Source: an uncultured Lachnospiraceae bacterium
GTDB lineage: Bacteria; Bacillota; Clostridia; Lachnospirales; Lachnospiraceae
Reading direction: 5' to 3'
Assembly: GCA_910588565.1 (NCBI GenBank)
Contig: CAJUPF010000087.1
Location: 1-10,547, forward strand
DNA: 10,547 bases
Part shown: one piece after another, positions 1 to 6,598 of the stretch
Layout: each line of letters begins with the position of its first letter
How positions within the stretch are numbered: position 1 is the stretch's first letter
Notes under the pieces: generated by a model
What the model was told of the DNA's origin: nothing
The model's input: the letters and a program-made list of their open reading frames with translations, nothing else
The model's database searches: none
Translations under genes and position numbers: made by a program

Positions 1-124
1 TGCTGGGATACCATTAGCAATTTAATCACTGATATTTAAGCAATGCTGTACTAGGTACCTCCGCTCTTTTTCAGAAGGATACTGGTATCTGAATGAAGGA
101 ACGCATACGGCATACGTTGTTTTT
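1..124 (+). other. 5' flank of the first gene, coding-like without a start
   Basis: No start codon with a ribosome binding site is present here. The frame of the downstream gene has a TAA at 23-25 and is open from there on. From about base 70 it reads as the last strands of an Ig-like domain (residues such as EGYWYLNEG, then YVVFMN running into MSAEYQIEV). The same ending recurs inside the downstream protein, for example VTYMNASVELPVEL near 1074-1115 and VNYMGVTAEKEI near 2047-2082. Bases 1 to about 60 have stops in all three forward frames and hold no recognisable gene. A junction, frameshift or decay point therefore probably lies between about 25 and 70. No insertion-sequence end, attachment site or promoter could be identified. 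Confidence 0.5.
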
Positions 125-3100
125 ATGAATATGTCTGCAGAGTATCAGATTGAGGTGGTAAATCCGGACGAGCCAGAACAGATCGTTTACACAGAGATTG
201 AGATTTTAAAACCGCCCGCCAGAACGGTATATTATGTGGGCGAACAGGCAAATTACGGCAGCTTTATCCGATCAGCCGAGGGAATGGAATTAAAACTTAC
301 CAATTCAAAAGGAGAGGTAAAACAGTACAGATATTGGGAGTATACCCAGGATGAGATATATGAATCCTGGTATGATATCAACGATTATATCAATGTGGAC
401 TGGAAGAAGATAGACTGGGCAAAACCGGGAACGTATCCGGTTACGGTGATCTGCAGCGATCGCGGCAAAAACTTCCGGATCAGCGCTGATTTTGAGGTTA
501 CGGTTGCAGACAGTCCGGTTACTTCTTTTGAACTTATTTCCGCGCCGAAAAAAGATACGTATTTCCGCTATGAAGGAAGCGAGATGTATCTTGACGGATT
601 GTCCTATAAAATTACATTTGATGACGGCAGCCTGTATGCAAATACGATTGTATCCGGTGGTTCCAATCCGTCCATGAATGTTACATTCCAGGGTCGTTCC
701 TACAGCATTTTGAAGAACTGGCAAAAAAGAAATTCAGACGGGAATCCGACATATGGAGAAAATGGTTTTGTATTTACATTATTTGGCACGGATTATCCAA
801 TGGATCAGATCACAATACTCGAAGATCCGGCATCTTCGGTACAGTTTGTAAAACATCCGGATAAGATGCTGTATTTTGGGAATGACAGAACCCCCGATTT
901 GTATGGGGCTAAGATACGGATCAAATATACGGATGAAAAGACGGAAGAACTTGAGATTACGGAACATACATCACAGGTTACATTAGATACATATGGGAAA
1001 ACACTTACGGCAGAGCTTGTTGAAACTCCTTATGAAGAGGATGGAAACATGAAAAGCAAGAAGAACATACATGTTACTTATATGAATGCATCTGTAGAGC
1101 TGCCGGTGGAACTAGAACCTTCCAAATTGGATGTGATTCCCATGAAGGACGGCGGACAAAGCAGCACGCTGACTTTGGATGAGGAACATCCGTATCAGAT
1201 TTTTTCCTTTACACCGACTGCAACACAATATTATTATTTCTATTGCATCAACGCGGAAGACGGCTATGGAATCAACGGCTATGTTTTGGATTTGTATGAA
1301 GGAAAAAACCAATTATTCGGGAATTATTTTTTATCCGGATGGGACAGTCCTTTTTATGGATATGTGGAACTGACAGCGGGAAGGACGTATTATTATATTG
1401 TTACAATATCTTCGGATAGCTATGTGCGTGAATCCAGGCTTCAATGTTATCTGAGTTCCCAAATTACAGATCCTTCCAAGCTGGGAGAAGTGAAGGGGAC
1501 AGAGTTGGATTACAGCTCTGTGAAAAAAATCTGGTATGATTTTGAAACAGATTCCGGCCTGCAATATCTCAGCACAGATGGGCTTAGCTATACATTGGAA
1601 TATGACAATGGGCATAAATGGACAGAAACAAGATATTGTAAAGGCTCGTCCATGATCAATAATCAGTACGTTTTAATTGACTGGCGGGACAAGGAACAGA
1701 ATGAATCTGGCATGTCAGTTCCCAAAAAGGGCAGCAACGCGCTTTTATATACTTATGGGGAACAGACCGAAGAAGTTCCGGTGCAGGTAGGTGCCGCCTC
1801 GCCTGTTTCCTCGATAACAATTGACAATAATCCTTATCAGGATTGTTACATGTACCAGTACTGGAATGGAACGTGTAATATGAAGGGATTATCTGTTGCC
1901 GTAAACTATAAAGACGGAACCAAAAAGACGCTGGTATGGAAGGATGATAATTATTCTCAGCGTCTGGACGGATATGATATGCTGTTTACAATGACAAAAG
2001 AGGAATCCAAAGACAGCGGCGATATGATTGCCTATCGCATGGAAGTCAATTATATGGGAGTTACGGCAGAAAAAGAAATTGCGTTTCTGGCAGATCCGGT
2101 GACAGGATTTGAGCTTAAGACAAAACCGCAGAAGAACAGTTTTTATCCATTTGATCCGAAAATCAGTCCGGATCTGTATGGAATGGAATTTGCGGTGGCT
2201 TATCGGAACGGTACAAAAGAAACCGTAACGGTATCAAATCACGGTTCATCGGTGAAGCTTACAAAAGATGCGAAGGAAGCGGTAACCGGAACGATTAAAC
2301 AGGAAAATGGCGACTATTCCCTATACTTAAAATATCAGGGCTGCGAAGCAAAGGTTATGGATTATGACAGCCGGCCTCTTCCCATGGATGAAGTGGCTGT
2401 TCTGGATGAAGCGCAGGCCGGTTACACTGTGCTGACAGATGATATCCCATATGCTGTGTACCGGTTTTGTCCATCCCAGGATGGGCGGTATACGTTTAAA
2501 ACCAGCGGACCGGCCGGAGTAAATCTGCATTTGTACGATGCGGATGGCGCCAAGCTGACAAGCGTTTCTAACAAAAACCTGATACAGTCGAATCTTTCAG
2601 AGGGGGAAACTGTATATCTTGCAGCTGTAAAAACTGCTGTGGGAAGGATTGGAAGCCTCTGTGTTACGGTATCCAATGAGGAGCTTGTAAAAACGGAAGT
2701 GGCCAGTGTGGAAATCACTGCCTTAAATCCAACAGCCGGAACTGCCCTCCCAGAAGTAACTCTTCTGCAGGGATCGGGCGGATACGAGATTACGTCCTGT
2801 CAGTGGTATGGGGATCAGGATGGGGATGATATCGCTGATTTTGCAGCAGAATACCGTATCCGGGTGATTTTATCCTGCGACAGGGATCATTATTTTAGCG
2901 CAAATACGCAGATTACGTTTAACGGAACGGAAATCACAGCAAAAACGCTGGAGAGTAACGGAACGATATCGTTATATTATACGTTCCCCTATACGGAATG
3001 CAGTATTGAACTGCCGGAAGTAGAAGGCTATACCTTGTATACAGATGGAAATGAAAAAACAGACAGGGCGGCATATGGAGGAGAATACAGGTTCCGGTAT

Positions 3101-5500
3101 GCCGATGCGAGCGGCGCGTCAGATACATCCCTGATTGTAAAAGCGAATCATCAGGTTCTTTCTCTGGATGAAAGCGGTTATTATGTGATTAGGAATATCA
3201 GGGAAAACATCAGAGTAATTGTAAAATCCGGCGATTTGGAAGCTGGCGAGGGGGAATCGAGGCTGGCATTCCACAACAGGAGTGACGCACTATATGATGT
3301 GATTATTGGAATGATGAACCGGACGATCAAAGAGAATGAAAACGGTGAAAATTCACTGCCGGAAATCGAGAGTTATACAGAAGGAAGCGATCAGTTCTTC
3401 TATGGCTGGTATCTGGGAAAAAACGCGGACTATAATGGAATTGGCACACGTTTTACCAGTATATCCAAAATAGAGGAAGTGTCCTATGATTTATATGCAA
3501 AATGGGGCAGCGGAATATTCAGCAGTATTGTAAAAGGAAAACCTCTGGCTTATCAGGCGCTTTCTTTTGACGAGTATAACAAAATGACGGTACAGGTCAA
3601 TGGAATAGACAAAAAAACCTCCGGCGTTGAGGCTGTAGGCGCAGAGGAAGCAAATATTCTGGAAATCCCGTCTACACTGCAGCAGGATCAGATGCTGATG
3701 GAAGAGGATCTGGGAATTGCGATTGAAAGCTGTCAGGTTGTCGCGGTTGCGGATTATGCTTTTGCCAAAGAAACGGATATTCAGGCGGTCATTTTGCCGG
3801 AAACTGTGGAGCGTATTGGGGCAAATGCATTTGCGGATTGTACGTCGCTGGAAGAAATCAGGATTCCAAATGGGGTAACAGAAATTGGCGAAAATGCCTT
3901 TGAAGGATGTACGTCGCTTCATGAGATTGTAATTCCCGCTACCGTTACGGAATTAAGAGCCGGAACGTTTCGCGGCTGCGATACTTTAACAGTTACGCTG
4001 CAGGATACTATGGCAGTAATCGATCCGGCGGCTTTTGCGGACGCAGAACGTGTAACAATTGTCTGCAGCAGCCAGCTGGCACAGACAGCCCCGGTTCAAG
4101 AGCTGATTGCTGAGGGTGCGGCGGTGCAGACAGTGGATCTGATCTTAAACCATGCAGACGGAAAGAAATTTAGCTATGACGATGACGGAGAGCGGTTTAC
4201 GGCAGTTGTCAGAGTGGACGGTACAGAACAGACGAATCGTACCTTGCACTGGCAGTATGCGCAGACAGACGCTTATGCATATCAGGCTGCGGATCAGGAT
4301 TTGATTGTGACCCCGCTTCGTGTTACGGCGGAGGAAGAAGAAATTCTTCTGACTGTTGTGGATATGGCTTCCCATGTGGAAAAAACAATTACGCTTCATA
4401 CAGTGGCAGCGGATTTGGGCGGGAGCGATGAAAATGGTGTTCCGTTGTATGTGGCAGAGGTATCAAAGAAACAGAATAGCGGCGAAAATTCCTATCCTGT
4501 GGTTACTGTAAAAAGAAATACGCCGTCAGGGAAAGTCTTAAGCGCATCGGATTACGAGGCAGCCTATACAGACAGTGAACATGCAGGAATGGGCCGTGTT
4601 GTAGTGACGGGAAAGGGCAATTATACCGGAACGATTCAACAGGATTACGCTCTGGATAAGCGCACACAGGAAGTTACGGCGCAGGATATTGTGAAAACCA
4701 TAGAGGATTTTATCTTTTCTTTAAAGGCATCTACAAATGGGGACGGTATTTTAAGCTATACAAGCAGTAATCCGAAGGTTGCGGCCATAGATGCGTATGG
4801 AGTTGTCGTAATCCGCGGCATTGGAGTTACTACGATCAGCATTCAGGCATCCGAAACAGAACTGTATTACGCATCACCGGTTAAGACCATTACGCTAACG
4901 GTAAAACCGAAACAGAGTACGGTATTGCCTCCAACGGAAGTTCCCGGCGGATCTTCTGGAGGTACTGCGGATCAGACTGTGAACAAACCAGATTTAAAAG
5001 TTTCCAAAACTTCCTATACGAAAGCATATGGAAGCAAACCGTTTAAGCTGGGAGCTTCTGCAGGTTCCGGTATTACTTACAAGAGCAGTAAACCATCGGT
5101 TGCTTCGGTGACTTCTGCCGGAACAGTTACCGTAAAGAAATGCGGCAAAACAGTGATTACGGTAAAGGCCGGCAAAGAAGAAAAGAAAGTTACAATATGT
5201 GTGGTTCCGAAAAAAGCGTCAAAAGTCAGGGCAGTCAGCCGGAAAGCCGGAGAACTGGCCATTTCCTGGAGCAGGCAGAAGGAAGCGGCAGGATATGTTG
5301 TGGAATATTCAAAAGATAAGAAGTTTAAGAAAAACGTTTATCGGAAGCTGGTGAAGAAGAATAAGACCACCAGTGTGAAAGTAAAGAAATTAAGCAAAGG
5401 GAAAAAGTATTATGTAAGGGTGAAAGCTTATACCACAATCGATAAAAAGAAAGTCTATGGCACGGCAAGTAAAGCAGTAAACCGCAAAGTGAAGAAGTGA
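125..5500 (+). CDS. Large multidomain surface/secreted protein (Ig-like, PPC-like, LRR_5, Big_2, FN3), 5' end probably missing
   Basis: This 1791-residue protein is built from extracellular modules. Ig-like domains repeat over about residues 20-330, each with strands of the type SFEL..AP or FEL.TKP and Y..GTKET. Two PPC-like beta-sandwiches (about 340-446 and 757-854) are recognised by F.P...YYF and YLY/HLYDADG strands. More Ig-like modules lie between and after them. An InlB/Listeria-Bacteroides-like repeat (1092-1127) has FFYGWY and LYAKW. BspA-type LRR_5 repeats (1203-1316) have AF..CTSL and IP..VTEIG. A Big_2-like domain (about 1513-1596), a Gly/Pro/Ser linker, a second Big_2 (1621-1697) and a Lys-rich FN3 (1698-1791) close it. 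No sortase motif, choline-binding or SLH domain is seen, so anchoring is unclear. The role is probably adhesion or ligand binding at the cell surface. The ATG has no ribosome binding site (the nearest GAAGGA is 24 bases away) and no signal peptide follows. Coding character continues upstream, so the true N-terminus is likely lost or outside the window. Confidence 0.85.
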   Translation: MNMSAEYQIEVVNPDEPEQIVYTEIEILKPPARTVYYVGEQANYGSFIRSAEGMELKLTNSKGEVKQYRYWEYTQDEIYESWYDINDYINVDWKKIDWAKPGTYPVTVICSDRGKNFRISADFEVTVADSPVTSFELISAPKKDTYFRYEGSEMYLDGLSYKITFDDGSLYANTIVSGGSNPSMNVTFQGRSYSILKNWQKRNSDGNPTYGENGFVFTLFGTDYPMDQITILEDPASSVQFVKHPDKMLYFGNDRTPDLYGAKIRIKYTDEKTEELEITEHTSQVTLDTYGKTLTAELVETPYEEDGNMKSKKNIHVTYMNASVELPVELEPSKLDVIPMKDGGQSSTLTLDEEHPYQIFSFTPTATQYYYFYCINAEDGYGINGYVLDLYEGKNQLFGNYFLSGWDSPFYGYVELTAGRTYYYIVTISSDSYVRESRLQCYLSSQITDPSKLGEVKGTELDYSSVKKIWYDFETDSGLQYLSTDGLSYTLEYDNGHKWTETRYCKGSSMINNQYVLIDWRDKEQNESGMSVPKKGSNALLYTYGEQTEEVPVQVGAASPVSSITIDNNPYQDCYMYQYWNGTCNMKGLSVAVNYKDGTKKTLVWKDDNYSQRLDGYDMLFTMTKEESKDSGDMIAYRMEVNYMGVTAEKEIAFLADPVTGFELKTKPQKNSFYPFDPKISPDLYGMEFAVAYRNGTKETVTVSNHGSSVKLTKDAKEAVTGTIKQENGDYSLYLKYQGCEAKVMDYDSRPLPMDEVAVLDEAQAGYTVLTDDIPYAVYRFCPSQDGRYTFKTSGPAGVNLHLYDADGAKLTSVSNKNLIQSNLSEGETVYLAAVKTAVGRIGSLCVTVSNEELVKTEVASVEITALNPTAGTALPEVTLLQGSGGYEITSCQWYGDQDGDDIADFAAEYRIRVILSCDRDHYFSANTQITFNGTEITAKTLESNGTISLYYTFPYTECSIELPEVEGYTLYTDGNEKTDRAAYGGEYRFRYADASGASDTSLIVKANHQVLSLDESGYYVIRNIRENIRVIVKSGDLEAGEGESRLAFHNRSDALYDVIIGMMNRTIKENENGENSLPEIESYTEGSDQFFYGWYLGKNADYNGIGTRFTSISKIEEVSYDLYAKWGSGIFSSIVKGKPLAYQALSFDEYNKMTVQVNGIDKKTSGVEAVGAEEANILEIPSTLQQDQMLMEEDLGIAIESCQVVAVADYAFAKETDIQAVILPETVERIGANAFADCTSLEEIRIPNGVTEIGENAFEGCTSLHEIVIPATVTELRAGTFRGCDTLTVTLQDTMAVIDPAAFADAERVTIVCSSQLAQTAPVQELIAEGAAVQTVDLILNHADGKKFSYDDDGERFTAVVRVDGTEQTNRTLHWQYAQTDAYAYQAADQDLIVTPLRVTAEEEEILLTVVDMASHVEKTITLHTVAADLGGSDENGVPLYVAEVSKKQNSGENSYPVVTVKRNTPSGKVLSASDYEAAYTDSEHAGMGRVVVTGKGNYTGTIQQDYALDKRTQEVTAQDIVKTIEDFIFSLKASTNGDGILSYTSSNPKVAAIDAYGVVVIRGIGVTTISIQASETELYYASPVKTITLTVKPKQSTVLPPTEVPGGSSGGTADQTVNKPDLKVSKTSYTKAYGSKPFKLGASAGSGITYKSSKPSVASVTSAGTVTVKKCGKTVITVKAGKEEKKVTICVVPKKASKVRAVSRKAGELAISWSRQKEAAGYVVEYSKDKKFKKNVYRKLVKKNKTTSVKVKKLSKGKKYYVRVKAYTTIDKKKVYGTASKAVNRKVKK
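3731..4072 (+). repeat. BspA-type LRR_5 repeats within the first surface protein
   Basis: About four to five 23-residue leucine-rich repeats of the Treponema/BspA type are encoded here, with the pattern IP..V..IG..AF..C.SL. Two neighbouring repeats keep identical DNA (TGTACGTCGCT near 3839 and again near 3908), exactly 69 bases apart. The outer repeats have diverged and lack the Cys. The array is far shorter than the one in the gene starting at 6500, but it shows that both genes draw on the same module. Confidence 0.8.
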
Positions 5501-5580
5501 TTGAGATTGCCGTTTCGCCAGAGATAAAACTTTTGACTGCAGTGCGCCATAGTGCAGAACGAATGTTTTTGGCATAATAG

Positions 5581-5625
5581 AAATCCGCAAAGCTGGTAAA
5601 ATCAAGGCTTTGCGGATTTTTGTTT
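5581..5625 (+). terminator. Intrinsic terminator of the first gene
   Basis: A perfect 13-bp stem pairs 5581-5593 (AAATCCGCAAAGC) with 5607-5619 (GCTTTGCGGATTT) across a 13-base loop, and runs directly into a T-rich tract (TTTTTGTTT, 5617-5625). It lies 80 bases after the stop of the gene ending at 5500. There is no matching T-tract on the other strand, so it probably acts only on rightward transcription and separates the first gene from the next two. Confidence 0.88.
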
Positions 5626-5764
5626 CGCTGGGCATAGAAAAAGATTTTATAATTAAATTAGTCGTTTCTTCTCTGCTGCTTGTCTATGTTTTTGGCTAAA
5701 TTACGGACATGGGATGAAAAATTAAGAGTTGCACAATAAATTAAAATAGTGAATTTCAGGATAC

Positions 5765-5793
5765 TTTTAGAATAAAGTTCGTTATGTTAAAAT
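5765..5793 (+). promoter_or_regulatory. Possible extended -10 promoter/operator-like palindrome before the small Big_2 ORF
   Basis: TGTTAAAAT at 5785-5793 resembles an extended -10 (TGn plus TAAAAT), and TTTTAG at 5765-5770 is a poor -35 at 17-base spacing. The -10 lies in an imperfect palindrome (5781-5796). Transcription from it would start about at the ATG at 5801, leaving no leader for a ribosome binding site. Either the true start is further in, or this is a chance AT-rich match. Confidence 0.2.
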
Positions 5794-5800
5794 AACAAAA

Positions 5801-6439
5801 ATGGGAGAAGTGTCCGGATTTGAGTTGGATTGTTTTTTAGAGAGTTATTGTGCAGCAGGCATGTACGATTCAGGCAATAAAAATGACAATCCGGCCAACA
5901 AAAATGAAACTCCGGCAGACAATGTTTCCTTCAAACTGGTATCTTCCACCGGATCCAATAAGATTGCAGCCGGGAAAAAAGTAAAACTGACGGCAGTTAC
6001 AACACCTCAAAATGCCGCAAAACAAAAGCTCAGTTACAGTTCTTCCAATAAAAAAGCAGCCACAGTGAGCAGTACAGGAACGGTTTCTGTTAAGAAAAAT
6101 GCCGGAGGGAAAACCGTAGTGATTACCGCCGTCAATCAGGCAGGCCGGAAAGCGAGCATAAAGCTTAAGATTATGAAAGGAGCAGTGAAGAAAATACAGA
6201 TCACCGGAAAGAACAGCTGCAAGGCGGGGAAATCCCTGAAACTGAAAGCGAAAGTGACGGCTGGTAAGGGCGCAAACAAGAGTATTATATGGAAGAGTTC
6301 TAATACACGCTATGCCGAAGTAACGAAAACCGGGACTGTAAAGACGAAAAAGAAGGGAAAGGGGAAACAGGTGAAGATTACAGCAGCCGCTGCAGACGGT
6401 AGCGGGAAGAAAGGGACAATTACAATCAAAATTAAATAA
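5801..6439 (+). CDS. Small tandem Big_2 (bacterial Ig-like) protein, probable C-terminal remnant of a larger secreted protein
   Basis: The 212-residue product consists of an unstructured Asn/Asp/Pro-rich linker (about 22-40) and two Big_2 domains (about 41-126 and 128-212). Each Big_2 shows the family signature: SSN followed by A.V...GTV and then K....K.V.ITA (residues 80-110 and 166-195). It ends in a Lys-rich beta strand with no anchor. Paired Lys-rich Big_2 domains normally sit at the C-terminus of large secreted enzymes or adhesins in Clostridia and are thought to bind the cell wall or act as spacers. Here nothing precedes them: there is no signal peptide, no ribosome binding site before 5801, and an in-frame TAG at 5768. 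The first 20 residues (with two Cys) match nothing I recognise. I infer a 5'-truncated gene fragment; a leaderless expressed protein is possible but less likely. The start codon is uncertain (ATG at 5861 is an in-frame alternative, also without a good site). Confidence 0.6.
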   Translation: MGEVSGFELDCFLESYCAAGMYDSGNKNDNPANKNETPADNVSFKLVSSTGSNKIAAGKKVKLTAVTTPQNAAKQKLSYSSSNKKAATVSSTGTVSVKKNAGGKTVVITAVNQAGRKASIKLKIMKGAVKKIQITGKNSCKAGKSLKLKAKVTAGKGANKSIIWKSSNTRYAEVTKTGTVKTKKKGKGKQVKITAAAADGSGKKGTITIKIK

Positions 6440-6499
6440 TCAGTGATAGCTTATTTTTTGCAATATCCGAAGAACTCAAGAAAGAGAGGTTATACAGTC
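6440..6499 (+). promoter_or_regulatory. Short spacer with ribosome binding site for the LRR-peptidase gene
   Basis: The 60-base gap contains AGAGAGG at 6483-6489, ten bases before the ATG at 6500. This is a good Gram-positive ribosome binding site and fixes that start. Only a weak AT-only hairpin follows the upstream stop (AATAA...TTATTTTTT, about 6437-6459), so read-through from the small Big_2 ORF is plausible. TTGCAA at 6458-6463 has no acceptable -10 at the right distance. Confidence 0.65.
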
Positions 6500-6598
6500 A
6501 TGAAACAGAACAAAAAAGTGAAAAAGTGTCTGCTGGTTTTTCTGGCGCTTGTATTGGTTGTAACAAGCATTCCAGCATCAGAATTCCGGGTTTATGCT
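6500..6598 (+). other. Signal peptide of the LRR-peptidase protein
   Basis: Residues 1-33 have a positively charged n-region (MKQNKKVKK), a hydrophobic core (LLVFLALVLVV), a Pro/Ser-containing c-region and V-Y-A before Ala-Glu. This is a classic Sec signal peptidase I site. The Cys at residue 10 sits before the core, so it is not a lipobox. Confidence 0.88.

Larger units (their letters stand above)
5501..5800. other. Intergenic region between first and second surface genes
   Basis: Apart from the terminator, this 300-base stretch holds no gene I can support. The part after 5630 is AT-rich. It contains a TATAAT at 5648-5653 without a good -35 box and, just before the next ATG, an imperfect 16-base palindrome (5781-5796, GTTAT..TTAA..ATAAC). 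Short hydrophobic reading (LVVSSLLLVYVFG, about 5660-5698) occurs in one frame but has no start codon or continuation. Confidence 0.5.

Noticed and set aside
78..89. Short inverted repeat GATAC-TG-GTATC near the suspected junction
   Set aside because: The arms are only five bases long and lie within sequence that reads as coding; there is no target duplication or element end to support a mobile-element boundary.
4925..4939. LPPTE resembling a sortase LPXTG-type motif in the first protein
   Set aside because: It lies in a Gly/Pro/Ser linker at residue 1601 with two further domains after it, and no hydrophobic segment or basic tail follows.
5537..5557. CTGCA...TGCAG hairpin upstream of the terminator
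   Set aside because: The stem is only five base pairs with an 11-base loop and no T-tract; the 13-bp hairpin downstream accounts for termination.
5630..5700. Hydrophobic reading (LVVSSLLLVYVFG) as a possible signal-peptide relic for the small Big_2 ORF
   Set aside because: It has no start codon, no ribosome binding site, ends in TAA and is not linked to the downstream frame; in AT-rich DNA such a run is easily due to chance.
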